From JAVJPJ01 sp040217295 (GTDB lineage: Bacteria > Pseudomonadota > Alphaproteobacteria > Rhodobacterales > Rhodobacteraceae), in contig CAYWTM010000006.1 of the NCBI GenBank assembly GCA_964460185.1, positions 1-55,431 of the forward strand: a stretch of DNA of 55,431 nt. The letters are read 5' to 3'. The translations under genes were made by a program, and so were the position numbers. The notes under the pieces are model-generated. The model did no database searches. It saw only the letters and a program-made list of their open reading frames with translations, and was not told the origin of the DNA. Positions 41,983-51,409 of the stretch are shown piece by piece; position 1 is the stretch's first letter; every line of letters begins with the position of its first letter.

Positions 41983-44169
41983 TTGACCGCAACCTTCGAA
42001 CATAGCCGTCCCGCCGCGTGCCCGGCCTGTGTCGCCGCCCCGGCGGCCGAGGCCCTGGCGGCCGCGCCACCGGTCGACGCCACCTTGATGCTGTCGCTGC
42101 CGGGCATTCACTGCGCGGGGTGTATCTCGGGCGTGGAACGTGTGCTGAACCGGGTGCCCGGTGTGACCGATGCAAGGGTGAACCTGACCCTGCGCCGGGC
42201 CGCTGTTCAAGCCGGCCCGGATGTCGATGTTGCCGATCTGTGCGCCGCGCTTTCCGCCGCGGGCTACGAGGCGCATGAACTGGATGCCGGCACTCTTGCG
42301 GTGACCGATGCCGACCGTCAGGGTCGCGACCTGCTGATGCGGCTGGCGGTGGCGTTCTTCGCGATGATGAACGTCATGCTGTTGTCGGTCGCTGTCTGGT
42401 CGGGGGCCGAAGGTTTCACCCGCGACATGATGCACTGGATCAGCGCCGCCATCGCCATTCCGGCGGTAATCTTTTGCGGACGGCCCTTTTATGCCTCGGC
42501 CTGGGGCGCGCTCAGGGGCGGGCGGCTCAACATGGATGTGCCGATCACGCTGGCCATCGTGCTGGCGGTCGGCACCTCGCTTTACGAGACGATGCAATCG
42601 GGCGAACACGCCTATTTCGATGCGGCGATTGCGCTGTGCACCTTCCTTTTGGCGGGGCGCTACCTGGATCATCGCACGCGGGCTGCTGCGCGCTCTGCCG
42701 CGCAGGAACTGGCTGCGCTGGAAGTGCCGCGCGCCTTGCGGGTCACCGATACCGGCGAGGAGACGGTGTCGGTGGCCGCCCTTTGCGTCGGCGATCATGT
42801 GCGCGTGAAACCCGGCGGCCGGATCCCCGTCGATGGTCGCGTGGTCGCCGGGCAGTCGGAACTGGACCGCTCGCTGATGACCGGGGAAAGCCAGCCGGTT
42901 TTTGCAGGCCCCGACACGCAAGTCAGCGCCGGTGAAGTGAACCTGACCGGCCCCCTGACGGTCGAGGTCATGGCCGCAGGCCGTGATACGGCCCTGCACC
43001 GGATCGCCGATCTTGTCGCCGTGGCCGAGGCCGGGCGCGGCAATTACACCTCGCTCGCCGATCAGGCAGCGCGGCTCTATGCGCCGGGGGTGCATATCCT
43101 GTCGGCACTGGCGGCGGTGGGGTGGTTCATCGGCACCCAGGATCTGCGTGTGGCGCTCAACATCGCGGCGGCGGTCCTGATCATCACCTGCCCCTGCGCG
43201 CTTGGCCTTGCAGTGCCCGCGGTGACCACGGCGGCATCAGGGCGCCTGTTCCGGCGCGGAATGCTGATCAAGGATGGCACCGCGCTCGAACGGCTGGCCG
43301 AGGTCGACACGGTCGTATTCGACAAGACCGGCACGCTTACCACCGGCGCACCCGATCCCATCGGTCTCGATACCCTGGCGGGCAGCCAGGCGCGCGTGGC
43401 ACTGGCATTGGCGCGGGGCTCCTCCCACCCGCTGGCCGAGGCTTTGACCAGCGGTCTGGCCGCCCGTGGCGTGCGCCCCGCCCATGTGGAGGCGCTGAGC
43501 GAGCATCCCGGCTACGGCATTGCGGGCACCTGGAAAGGCCAGCCCGTGCAACTGGGCCGCGCGGCATGGGTCGGTGCCGACGCGCCCGACGTGACGGCGA
43601 CATTCCTGCGGATCGGCGATGCCGCTCCGGTGATGATCGCGTTTGCGGATACCTTGCGCGATGGCGCGGCCGATCTGGTCGAGACCCTGAAAGCGCAGGG
43701 CAAGCGCGTGATGCTGGTGTCAGGCGATACGCAGGCCGCAGTGCGCCGTTTCGCCGCCGGTATCGGCATCAACGATGTCGTGGCCGAGGCCCTGCCGATG
43801 GAAAAGGCACAGATCGTCGCGGATCTTGCCAAGGACGGCGCACGGGTCCTGATGGTGGGCGATGGGCTGAATGACAGCGCGGCGCTGGCCGGCGCGCATG
43901 TGTCGATCTCGCCTGCGTCCGGGCTGGATGCGGCGCGCGCGGCCTCCGACATGGTGCTGATGAACCGCAGCCTTGCGCCGATTGCCGATGCGATGCGCAC
44001 CGCCGTGTCGGCCCGCGCGCGTATCCGCGAGAATTTCTCGATCGCGACGGTCTACAATATCCTTGCGGTGCCGCTGGCCGTGGCGGGCCTGTGTTCGCCG
44101 CTGATCGCAGCCCTTGCCATGTCATCGTCCTCGATCACTGTATCGCTGAACGCGCTGCGCCTGAAATGA
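41983..44169 (+). CDS. ccoI: Copper-translocating P1B-type ATPase for cbb3 assembly (CcoI/FixI/CopA2)
   Basis: Heavy-metal P-type ATPase that exports copper for the CuB site of cbb3 oxidase. The 728-residue product has an N-terminal cysteine pair (CPACV), a metal-binding HMA domain with GIHCAGC (near residues 41-47), eight helices, the transmembrane CPC motif (TCPCALG), the phosphorylated DKTGT, the TGES loop and GDGLNDSAAL. The predicted start is a TTG at 41983, 9 bp after ccoH, with a weak AGGG site. All catalytic motifs are intact. Confidence 0.95.
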   Translation: MTATFEHSRPAACPACVAAPAAEALAAAPPVDATLMLSLPGIHCAGCISGVERVLNRVPGVTDARVNLTLRRAAVQAGPDVDVADLCAALSAAGYEAHELDAGTLAVTDADRQGRDLLMRLAVAFFAMMNVMLLSVAVWSGAEGFTRDMMHWISAAIAIPAVIFCGRPFYASAWGALRGGRLNMDVPITLAIVLAVGTSLYETMQSGEHAYFDAAIALCTFLLAGRYLDHRTRAAARSAAQELAALEVPRALRVTDTGEETVSVAALCVGDHVRVKPGGRIPVDGRVVAGQSELDRSLMTGESQPVFAGPDTQVSAGEVNLTGPLTVEVMAAGRDTALHRIADLVAVAEAGRGNYTSLADQAARLYAPGVHILSALAAVGWFIGTQDLRVALNIAAAVLIITCPCALGLAVPAVTTAASGRLFRRGMLIKDGTALERLAEVDTVVFDKTGTLTTGAPDPIGLDTLAGSQARVALALARGSSHPLAEALTSGLAARGVRPAHVEALSEHPGYGIAGTWKGQPVQLGRAAWVGADAPDVTATFLRIGDAAPVMIAFADTLRDGAADLVETLKAQGKRVMLVSGDTQAAVRRFAAGIGINDVVAEALPMEKAQIVADLAKDGARVLMVGDGLNDSAALAGAHVSISPASGLDAARAASDMVLMNRSLAPIADAMRTAVSARARIRENFSIATVYNILAVPLAVAGLCSPLIAALAMSSSSITVSLNALRLK

Positions 44170-44177
44170 GGGACTGA

Positions 44178-44336
44178 ATGGAAATCCTTGGCCTTCTCAT
44201 CCCCGTCAGCCTGGGCCTGGGCCTGCTTGGCCTGCTGGCGTTCTGGTGGATGCTGCGGCGCGGGCAGTTCGATGATCCGGATGGCGACGCGCATCGCATC
44301 TTGCGCGACGACTACGACGACAAACCCAAAAACTGA
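44178..44336 (+). CDS. ccoS: cbb3 oxidase maturation protein CcoS
   Basis: A 52-residue protein, MEILGLLIPVSLGLGLLGLL..., with one helix, then FWWMLRRGQFDDPDGDAHRI, the family signature (RRGQFDDxxGxAxRI). CcoS is needed to insert haem b and copper into CcoN. GAGGGA lies close upstream. It ends the ccoGHIS operon and its stop is 3 bp from that of the convergent transporter gene. Confidence 0.95.
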   Translation: MEILGLLIPVSLGLGLLGLLAFWWMLRRGQFDDPDGDAHRILRDDYDDKPKN

Positions 44337-44339
44337 CGG

Positions 44340-45218
44340 CTAGTCGGCGGTCTGCGCCACTGCGCGCGCCCGCCACAGGGTGAAGACCCCCGCCGAAACG
44401 ACGATGGCCGCGCCGATGGCCACGTTCCATTCCAGCGCCTCGCCGAAGACCGTGATGCCAAGCGTCGCGGCAAAGACCAGTTGCAGGTAGGCAAAGGGTT
44501 GAACCGCGCTGGCCTCGGCCACCTCGTAGGTCTTGATCAGCAGGTAGTGGCCCGTCGCCCCGGTGACGCATAACAGCGCCATCCAGGCCCAGTCCGGCGC
44601 GCTCATCGGTTCCCAGAACCACACGCCCACGAACGTCATGACCACGGCACCCGCCGTGCCGGTCCAGAAAAAGCTGGTCGCGGCACTGTCCTTGCGCGCG
44701 GCATAGCGGGTCAACAGCCCGTACAGCGCGAACATGAAAGCCGAACACAGCGCGATCAGTGCCTCGGGCTGGAACACGCGGAACCCGGGCTGCAAGATGA
44801 TCAGAACCCCGACAAAGCCCACGCCAATCGCCGTCCAGCGCCGCCAGCCCACACGTTCGCCCAGGATCGGGCCGGACAGCGCGGCCACCAGCAGCGGGTA
44901 GCAGGTGAACACGGCATGGCTTTCGACCAGGCCCAACAGGACGAAGGCCAGAACCATGACGCAGATCTCGGCCGCCAGCAGGACGCCGCGAAAGGCCTGC
45001 AGCCAGGGCTGCCCGGTCGCCGCTGCAGCGCGAACGCCACCGGCCTTGCGGCTGGCCACGGCGATCACGAAGGCGGCAAAGAACCAGTAGCGGATCATCA
45101 CCACCATCAGCACGTTGTATTCGCCCGCAAGATGCCGGCTGATTCCGTCCTGCATCGCAAACACGAATGTCGTCGCGATCATCAGCCAGATGCCGAGCCG
45201 GGTGTTGCTGGCCGTCAT
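44340..45218 (-). CDS. EamA/DMT-family permease
   Basis: A 292-residue ten-helix drug/metabolite transporter with two EamA repeats (residues about 8-140 and 150-285). The first repeat begins LGIWLMIATTFVFAMQDGIS and the second FMFALYGLLTRYAARKDSAA. Relatives export amino acids, purines or other metabolites; the cargo is not readable. The start at 45218 overlaps the stop of mnmD by four bases, so it is expressed from the mnmD promoter. The frame is open far upstream, but that part belongs to the mnmD region. Confidence 0.88.
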   Translation of the reverse strand: MTASNTRLGIWLMIATTFVFAMQDGISRHLAGEYNVLMVVMIRYWFFAAFVIAVASRKAGGVRAAAATGQPWLQAFRGVLLAAEICVMVLAFVLLGLVESHAVFTCYPLLVAALSGPILGERVGWRRWTAIGVGFVGVLIILQPGFRVFQPEALIALCSAFMFALYGLLTRYAARKDSAATSFFWTGTAGAVVMTFVGVWFWEPMSAPDWAWMALLCVTGATGHYLLIKTYEVAEASAVQPFAYLQLVFAATLGITVFGEALEWNVAIGAAIVVSAGVFTLWRARAVAQTAD

Positions 45219-45880
45219 GTCCTGGTGCCCCGTATCATGTGCCGCTTGCGTCCGTATCCCGGCACCCGGTCCACGCGGAACCCCGCCGCGCCAAGCGCCC
45301 GGCGCACGGCCCCGGCGGCGGAATAGGTCGCGCAGGTGCCCCCCGGCGCGGTATGCGCGCCGACGGCCTTCAGCAGGTCGGGTTCCCACAGTTCCGGGTT
45401 CTTGGCCGGGGAAAACCCGTCCAGAAACCACGCATCGGCATGTCCGTCCCATTCCGGCACGGTCTGCCGCGCATCCCCGAAGATCACCTGCGCCTCCAGT
45501 GTTTCGGTCCGGATCCAGCCATCGCCTGCCAGGCCTTCGGCGATTGCATAGGCAAAGGGGGCTGCCTCGGGAAAGGCCAGAAGCGCGGCGCGCGCCGTGT
45601 CTGGGGCCAGCGGGAAGGCCTCGAAGGAGGTGTACCGCAGCGGCCCGTCCTGGCCCGATGCCTGCCATTCCAGGGCGGCGGCAATCAGATTGAGCCCCGT
45701 GCCAAAGCCAAGTTCGGCAATGTGAAAGCCGGGAAAGAACCGCGCAGGCAGGTCATTGCCACCCAAGAACACGTGCCGCGTTTCCGCCAGGCCATCATCC
45801 AGCGAATAGAATGGATCATCGAATTGCACCGAGATCGGAACCTGCCCGTCACGCCAGGTGATCTCGTGTCTCTGGTCCAT
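45215..45880 (-). CDS. mnmD: tRNA (mnm5s2U34) methyltransferase domain protein MnmD
   Basis: A 221-residue SAM methyltransferase equal to the N-terminal half of E. coli MnmC, which makes the final methyl transfer to nm5s2U at the tRNA wobble base. The SAM site is IAELGFGTGLNLIAAALEW and the family signature is DGFSPAKNPELW. The start at 45880 gives MDQRHEITWRDGQVPIS, the normal family N-terminus. The FAD oxidoreductase half of MnmC is absent from this gene, but a candidate is divergent 73 bp away. Confidence 0.92.
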   Translation of the reverse strand: MDQRHEITWRDGQVPISVQFDDPFYSLDDGLAETRHVFLGGNDLPARFFPGFHIAELGFGTGLNLIAAALEWQASGQDGPLRYTSFEAFPLAPDTARAALLAFPEAAPFAYAIAEGLAGDGWIRTETLEAQVIFGDARQTVPEWDGHADAWFLDGFSPAKNPELWEPDLLKAVGAHTAPGGTCATYSAAGAVRRALGAAGFRVDRVPGYGRKRHMIRGTRT

Positions 45881-45953
45881 GGCGCGCGGCTCGTCTAGAT
45901 CGGGTGGATGGTGTGAGTTGGCGCGACACTGGGCCAAGGACAGGGGATTGGCA

Positions 45954-46994
45954 ATGGGCGACATCACGGTCTTTGGCGCGGGCATTTTCGGGCTCAGCAT
46001 CGCCTGGGTCTGCGCCATGCGCGGGGCGCGGGTCGAGGTCGTGGATCCCTTCGGCACGGCGGCGGGATCGTCGGGCGGTGTCGTGGGCGCGCTGGCCCCT
46101 CACGTGCCCGAAAACTGGAATTCGAAAAAGCAGATCCAGTTTGAAAGCCTCGAGATGGCCGCAGGATTCTGGGCCGGAGTCACCGAGGCAGGTGGCGCCG
46201 ATCCCGGCTATGCCCGGCTGGGCCGCTGGCAGCCGATCATGGACGAGGCAGCCCTGGCACTGGCACAGGCCCGCGCCATCACGGCCGGCGAGCTCTGGCA
46301 GGGGCGGTACCAATGGCAGGTCATCGCGTCCAGCGAGGCCGGCGGCCTCCTGAGCTCGCCCACCGGCTACCTGATCCACGACACGCTGAGCGCGCGGATC
46401 CACCCGCGCCGGGCCTGCCATGCGCTGGTTTCTGCCCTTGCGGCCAGGGGTGTGGCCGTCCGCCCCGACCGTGGGTTCACGACCAGTCAGGAGGTCTGGG
46501 CCACCGGGGCCGCGGGCCTTCTGGAGGTGTCCGCACAGACCGGGCGCAACGTCGGCAACGGGGTCAAGGGACAGGCCGCGCTCTTGCGGGCCGATCTCGG
46601 ACCCATCCCGCAGCTCTTCGCGGATGCGTTGCATATCGTGCCGCATGGCGACGGGACCGTCGCCATCGGGTCCACCTCGGAACGGGATTATGCCGACGCG
46701 ACCGCAACCGATGCGCAGCTTGATGCCATCATCGACAAGGCCCGCGCGATCTGCCCGGCCCTTGCAGACGCACCCGTGATCGAACGCTGGGCCGGCTTGC
46801 GCCCCCGTGCCCGGTCGCGTGCGCCGATGCTGGGCGACCACCCGACGAAACCGGGGGCCTTCATCGCCAATGGCGGCTTCAAGATCGGGTTCGGCATGGC
46901 TCCCGTGGTGGCCAGGCTTATGGCCGACCTGGTGCTGGACGGGCGTGATGGGATCCCCGATGCGTTCCGCCCCGCCGCGAGCCTGCCCACATGA
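45954..46994 (+). CDS. FAD-dependent oxidoreductase (DAO family), candidate MnmC1 partner
   Basis: A 346-residue D-amino-acid-oxidase-type flavoprotein. The FAD site is DITVFGAGIFGLSIAWVCAM, followed by AAGSSGGVVGALAPHVPENW. Later segments GNGVKGQAALL and AIGSTSERDY recall the MnmC oxidoreductase half (VKGQ..., IGxSxxRD), which removes the carboxymethyl group from cmnm5s2U34. Its position divergent from mnmD supports a split MnmC, but a general amine oxidase role cannot be excluded. The start at 45954 lies after an AAGGA/GGGG stretch. The stop overlaps the TSUP gene. Confidence 0.75.
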   Translation: MGDITVFGAGIFGLSIAWVCAMRGARVEVVDPFGTAAGSSGGVVGALAPHVPENWNSKKQIQFESLEMAAGFWAGVTEAGGADPGYARLGRWQPIMDEAALALAQARAITAGELWQGRYQWQVIASSEAGGLLSSPTGYLIHDTLSARIHPRRACHALVSALAARGVAVRPDRGFTTSQEVWATGAAGLLEVSAQTGRNVGNGVKGQAALLRADLGPIPQLFADALHIVPHGDGTVAIGSTSERDYADATATDAQLDAIIDKARAICPALADAPVIERWAGLRPRARSRAPMLGDHPTKPGAFIANGGFKIGFGMAPVVARLMADLVLDGRDGIPDAFRPAASLPT

Positions 46995-47734
46995 GCCTGC
47001 TACCCGACCTTGCCCCCACACTGTGGCTCGCGGCGGCGCTTTCGGTGGCCCTGGCCGCCGCCCTGCAACGCATTTCGGGGCAAGGGTTCGGCATGGTCTG
47101 CGCGCCGCTTCTGGCGCTCTTCGTGCCGCATCTGCTGCCAACGCTCCTGCTGTTTCTGGGGGCCCTGGTGGGCTACCGCGCCATGCGCGCCGATCTGTCG
47201 GCGGTCGATATGCGCGAATTGCCGCCTGGCATGGCGGGGCGCGCGCTGGGCGCAGTGCTCGCGGCATGGCTTGCGGCGGGTCTGATCGGCACGCCCCTGA
47301 TCGGGTTCGCGATTGCGGGTGTGGTCTATCTGGCCATCGCCCTGTCCTTGCTGGGGCTGAGGGTCGCGATATCTGGCCCAAGCCTGTTCGGCGCAGGGCT
47401 GTTGGCTGGCCTGATGGGCACCCTGACCGCCATCGGGGCCCCGCCCATGGCGCTGTTGTACCAGCACGAAGACCGCCTCCGTTCCGCCGCCATGCAAAAC
47501 ACCTTCTTCATGTTCGGCATGGTGGTCAGCCTCGCCGCGCTGGGCTGGCAGGGGCTGGTGCGCGCCGAACACCTGGTGACGGCCCTGGTGCTGGCCCCGG
47601 CCGTCCTGGCGGGTCTTGCCCTGGCTGAACCGTTGAACCGGGCCCTCAAGGGCTTTCCCGCCCGCCCCTTCGCCCTCGGGCTTTCCGGGATCTCGGCCAG
47701 CGTGCTCTTGCTGCGCTCGATGGGCGTGATCTAA
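46991..47734 (+). CDS. TSUP/TauE-SafE family permease
   Basis: A 247-residue membrane protein with about eight hydrophobic segments, matching the TauE/SafE (TSUP, DUF81) family that exports sulfonates, sulfite or related organic anions. The first repeat has ISGQGFGMVCAPLLALF and the second LLAGLMGTLTAIGAPPMALL, the usual glycine/proline motifs. It starts within the oxidoreductase stop (ATGA). It converges on the FMN reductase, sharing CTAA at the stops. Cargo unknown. Confidence 0.9.
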   Translation: MSLLPDLAPTLWLAAALSVALAAALQRISGQGFGMVCAPLLALFVPHLLPTLLLFLGALVGYRAMRADLSAVDMRELPPGMAGRALGAVLAAWLAAGLIGTPLIGFAIAGVVYLAIALSLLGLRVAISGPSLFGAGLLAGLMGTLTAIGAPPMALLYQHEDRLRSAAMQNTFFMFGMVVSLAALGWQGLVRAEHLVTALVLAPAVLAGLALAEPLNRALKGFPARPFALGLSGISASVLLLRSMGVI

Positions 47735-48273
47735 CGCGATGCGGCCGCGCGCAGATCGCCCATCAATTCGGTCAGGATCTTCACGGCAAAATCATCGATC
47801 AACCGCCCCTCGTCATCGAACTGCTTCGACGCGCCCGCGATGAACACCTCGGGGCCCGGCAGCAGGTGCGGGCGAAATGGCACCAGCGCATGGCGCAAGG
47901 TCATCTGGCTGCGCTCACCGCCCGCGCGACCCGCCGCCGCAGACAAGATCGCCACCGGCTTGCCGCGCCAGGGCCCGCCCTTTGTCCGGCTGACCCAATC
48001 CAGTGCGTTCTTCAGCACACCCGACATCGCCTTGTTGTATTCCGGCCCCGCGATGACCACCGCATCGGCGGCCGCGATCTGATCGGCCAGCATCTGCACC
48101 TCGGCGGGGATGCCCTCGGCGTCTTCCAGATCGCCGTCATACAGCGGCAGACGCAGGTTGGCGTCGACGAAGTCCGCCGGATCGAAAACGCGCCGCGCCT
48201 CCAGCATCAGTTTGCGGTTGAACGATCCCGCGCGCAGCGACCCGCAAATTCCAAGTAGTCTCAAGCTGGACAT
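47731..48273 (-). CDS. NADPH-dependent FMN reductase
   Basis: A 180-residue flavodoxin-like reductase. The FMN phosphate loop is GICGSLRAGSFNRKL and the flavin/substrate segment PEYNKAMSGVLKNALDWVSR is characteristic of the chromate-reductase-like FMN_red family. It could reduce quinones, metals or free flavin. The start at 48273 follows an AGGGGA site. It is divergent from the TPP enzyme gene, 52 bp away. Confidence 0.93.
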   Translation of the reverse strand: MSSLRLLGICGSLRAGSFNRKLMLEARRVFDPADFVDANLRLPLYDGDLEDAEGIPAEVQMLADQIAAADAVVIAGPEYNKAMSGVLKNALDWVSRTKGGPWRGKPVAILSAAAGRAGGERSQMTLRHALVPFRPHLLPGPEVFIAGASKQFDDEGRLIDDFAVKILTELMGDLRAAASR

Positions 48274-48325
48274 CCGGTCCCCTCTCATCAAAACATCACA
48301 TGCGCACATAATGCGGGGGACGGGC

Positions 48326-49948
48326 ATGGCAAAGCGGCACGGTGGCAAGATCCTGGCGGATCAATTGGCGATCCAGGGCGTAAGGCGGGTCTTTTCGGTT
48401 CCCGGCGAAAGCTTTCTGGCGGCGCTCGACGGGCTTTACGACCACGACATTCCCAACATCGTCTGCCGCCAGGAAGGCGGTGCCGCCATGATGGCCGAGG
48501 CGCATGGCAAGCTGACCGGCCAGCCCGGCGTCTTGTTCGTGACCCGGGGGCCGGGGGCGACCAATGCCTCTTCCGGCCTGCATGTCGCGATGCAGGATCA
48601 GACGCCCATGGTCGTCTTCGTCGGCCAGATCGCCCTGACCGACCGCGACCGCGGCGCCTTCCAGGAAGTCGACTACCGCCGCTTCTTTTCGCCGCTGGTG
48701 AAATGGGCGGCCGAGGTCGAAACCACCGCCCGCCTGCCCGAATATATCGCGCGCGCCTTTCACGTGGCGCAATCGGGCCGTCCGGGGCCGGTGGTTCTGG
48801 CCCTGCCCGAAGACGTGCTGTCCGCCGTCGCGGATGTGCCCGACCTGGGCGCGGCCATCCCCGTCGAGCAACCCGTCGACACGACCACCGCGCATGGGCT
48901 TGTCGACCGCCTGCTCGGCTTCGAGCGCCCGATGATCGTGGCCGGCGGCCCCGGCTGGTCGGCGCAGGCCGCCGCCGATCTGGCCGCGCTGGCCGAGGCC
49001 ACTGGCCTGCCGGTTGCGGTTACCTTCCGCCGGCAGGATTACATGGACAACGATCACCCGAACTATATCGGCGATCTGGGCGTGGGCATGAACCCAAGGC
49101 TCGGCCAGCGCCTGACCGAGGCGGATGCGCTCCTGGTCCTGGGCGCGCGGATGGGGGAAACGGCCACCAACGGCTACAGGCTGATCGACCCGGCCAACCC
49201 CGCCAGGACCATCCTCCATGTCCATCCCGACCCCGATGAAATCGGGTCGGTCTATCAGCCGACCCGTGCCCTCGCCGCCTCCGCGCCTTCCGTTCTTGCG
49301 GCCCTGCGCGGCTACAACGGTCGCTTTCCCAACCCGGACTGGACGCAGGCCGCGCGCGCCGATTACGAGGCGTGGCAGGTGCCGCAGGCCACACCCGGCG
49401 CGGTCAGGATGGAACAGGTCGTGCGCCAGATCTCCGACCGTTACGACGGCCGCGCGCTCTATACCAACGGAGCGGGCAACTACGCGGCCTTCGTGCATCG
49501 CTACGCGCGCTACCGGGGCTACCGCACGCAGGTCGCGCCAACCTCCGGCTCCATGGGCTACGGCCTGCCGGCCGCCATCGCCGCCAAACTCGAACATCCC
49601 CACCGCCCGGTCATCTGCTTCGCGGGCGACGGATGCCTGCAGATGACCCTTCAGGAACTCTCGACCGCCCGCCAGCATGGCGCCGATATCACCGTCGTCA
49701 TCGCCAATAACGGCCGCTACGGCACCATCCGCATGCACCAGGAACTCCACTATCCCGGCCGCGTCTCCGGCACGGAACTGTTCAACCCCGACTACGTTCA
49801 GCTTGCCGCCTCCTATGGTGGCACGGGCCATCTCGTGACCGAGATGGAACAGCTCGCGCCGGCACTCGACGCAGCAGACAAGGGCGGGTTGCACCTGATC
49901 GAGCTTCGCCTCGATCCCAACATGCTCAGCACCACCAGGTCCCTTTGA
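48326..49948 (+). CDS. Thiamine-diphosphate enzyme, acetolactate-synthase-like
   Basis: A 540-residue ThDP enzyme with the standard three domains: pyrimidine-binding (catalytic glutamate in VCRQEGGAAMMAEAHGKL), central (PMIVAGGPGWSAQAA) and pyrophosphate-binding with GDGCLQMTLQELSTARQHGA...NN. It resembles acetolactate synthase large subunits, but no small regulatory subunit is adjacent, so it may act on another 2-oxo acid. The start at 48326 (MAKRHGGKILADQL) follows GGGGGA by 5 nt; a further ATG is at 48311. A dispersed repeat follows. Confidence 0.88.
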   Translation: MAKRHGGKILADQLAIQGVRRVFSVPGESFLAALDGLYDHDIPNIVCRQEGGAAMMAEAHGKLTGQPGVLFVTRGPGATNASSGLHVAMQDQTPMVVFVGQIALTDRDRGAFQEVDYRRFFSPLVKWAAEVETTARLPEYIARAFHVAQSGRPGPVVLALPEDVLSAVADVPDLGAAIPVEQPVDTTTAHGLVDRLLGFERPMIVAGGPGWSAQAAADLAALAEATGLPVAVTFRRQDYMDNDHPNYIGDLGVGMNPRLGQRLTEADALLVLGARMGETATNGYRLIDPANPARTILHVHPDPDEIGSVYQPTRALAASAPSVLAALRGYNGRFPNPDWTQAARADYEAWQVPQATPGAVRMEQVVRQISDRYDGRALYTNGAGNYAAFVHRYARYRGYRTQVAPTSGSMGYGLPAAIAAKLEHPHRPVICFAGDGCLQMTLQELSTARQHGADITVVIANNGRYGTIRMHQELHYPGRVSGTELFNPDYVQLAASYGGTGHLVTEMEQLAPALDAADKGGLHLIELRLDPNMLSTTRSL

Positions 49949-49959
49949 GCGCCCAGCCC

Positions 49960-50006
49960 TTCTCTGTTTCACAAATATCCCGGGGGTCCGGGGGCAGCGC
50001 CCCCGG
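49960..50006. repeat. Dispersed intergenic repeat, copy 2
   Basis: TTCTCTGTTTCACAAATATC, then C/G runs ending in the hairpin CCGGGGGC-AGC-GCCCCCGG (49988-50006). The first 20 bases differ from copy 1 (14511) by only two. It lies between the convergent TPP and MscS genes, as copy 1 lies between convergent tag and thioredoxin-like genes, so these may serve as mobile-like terminators. Confidence 0.7.
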
Positions 50007-50062
50007 CACCGAGCGCAGCGAGACAAAAGGCGTGCGCGGCACGCGCACGTTCGGGTTGGCCA

Positions 50063-51409
50063 TCACTCCGGCGCATTCCGTGCCGGAGTTTCGTCGCCCA
50101 GCATGCGGACCTCGCGCTGCGGGAAGGGGATCGAGATCCCGTGCTCCTTGAACGCATCCCAAAGCGCCAGGTAGACGTTGCCGCGAATATTCGTCAGGCC
50201 CCCGGTCGGATCGGTGATCCAGAACCGCAAGATGTAATCCACGCTCGACTCGCCGAACCCCACGATATGACAGACCGGCGCGCGGTCCTTCAGGACCCGC
50301 GTCACGCCCAGCGCGGCCTCGACCGCGATCTGCCGCACCAGATGCGGGTCGTCGTGATAGGCTGTGCCGAAATGGATATCGAGCCGGACGAAATCGTTGG
50401 AATGGGACCAGTTGACCACCTGGCCCGTGATCAGGTCCTCGTTCGGGATCAGGTATTCCTTGCCGTCGCGCGTGACGACGCTGGCATAGCGCGCGCCAAG
50501 CGTATTGATCCACCCGAAGGTTTCGCCCAGTGAAATCACGTCGCCCGGCTTGATCGACTTGTCGAGCAGGATGATCACGCCCGACACAAGGTTCGACACG
50601 ACCTTTTGCAGGCCAAACCCCAGCCCCACACCGATCGCGCCCGACAAAACCGCCAGCCCGGTCAGGTCCACGCCCGAGGCGCGCAGCCCCACAAAGATCG
50701 CGGCACCATACAGCAGGGCCTGCATCAGCTTGACGACCAGCACCCGCATCGAGGGAGAGATATCCTCGTTCCGCTCGATGCGCGCCTGCGTGGTCCGGGT
50801 GACGAAGCGGGCCCCCGTGATCAGCGCCGCGATCAGCACCACCGCCTGTACCGCCAGCAACATCGACAACCGGATATCGCCAAAGCTGATCGCGATGCTG
50901 TCGAGGATCGTCGCGGCCTCGTCACGGACTCCCAGGATCGTCAGGGTCACATAGGCCCATGCCCCGTACCGCACGATCGACCGCAACAGCGATGACCGGA
51001 TGAGGCGCGTGGTCAGCGTGACGAACAACCACGCGGTGGCCAGTTCCGCGATGATGCCCAGGATGTAGGACCGGCTTGGCCAGGTCACTTCGCGCATGAC
51101 GAACACGGCCAGCCAGATCAGGACGAAGAAGAAGATCGCCAAAAGCCGCTTGTGCACCAGCACAAGGATACGCATCCGCCACGTCGGCCATCCCTCGCGT
51201 GAGGCCATCCAGTCGCGAATGCGGCCACCGAACATGGCGCGCAGCAGATAGGCCAGCCCCAGGACGGCCAGCGCGATGCCGAGCTGGTAGGCGTTCCACG
51301 GCCGCAGGAGGCTTTCCACAAACACGCTGGCCTGGCCCCAGAGGCTCCAGCCGACTTCGGACAACTGATCGTTCAGGAGTGGCGTTTCGGCCTGGGTTTC
51401 CGGGTCCAT
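50063..51409 (-). CDS. MscS-family mechanosensitive channel
   Basis: A 448-residue small-conductance mechanosensitive channel homologue, which opens under membrane tension to release solutes on osmotic downshift. There are about six helices, more than E. coli MscS. The pore helix AVLSGAIGVGLGFGLQKVVS and the following NLVSGVIILLDKSIKPGDVI are the family signature. The cytoplasmic beta and alpha/beta domains follow, with LIPNEDLITGQVVNWS. The extra N-terminal helices place it with the larger MscS-like subfamily. It is divergent from leuC. Confidence 0.94.
   Translation of the reverse strand: MDPETQAETPLLNDQLSEVGWSLWGQASVFVESLLRPWNAYQLGIALAVLGLAYLLRAMFGGRIRDWMASREGWPTWRMRILVLVHKRLLAIFFFVLIWLAVFVMREVTWPSRSYILGIIAELATAWLFVTLTTRLIRSSLLRSIVRYGAWAYVTLTILGVRDEAATILDSIAISFGDIRLSMLLAVQAVVLIAALITGARFVTRTTQARIERNEDISPSMRVLVVKLMQALLYGAAIFVGLRASGVDLTGLAVLSGAIGVGLGFGLQKVVSNLVSGVIILLDKSIKPGDVISLGETFGWINTLGARYASVVTRDGKEYLIPNEDLITGQVVNWSHSNDFVRLDIHFGTAYHDDPHLVRQIAVEAALGVTRVLKDRAPVCHIVGFGESSVDYILRFWITDPTGGLTNIRGNVYLALWDAFKEHGISIPFPQREVRMLGDETPARNAPE

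Noticed and set aside
48326..49948. Calling the TPP enzyme IlvB outright
   Set aside because: No small subunit gene follows and no residue specific to acetolactate synthase could be fixed by eye.
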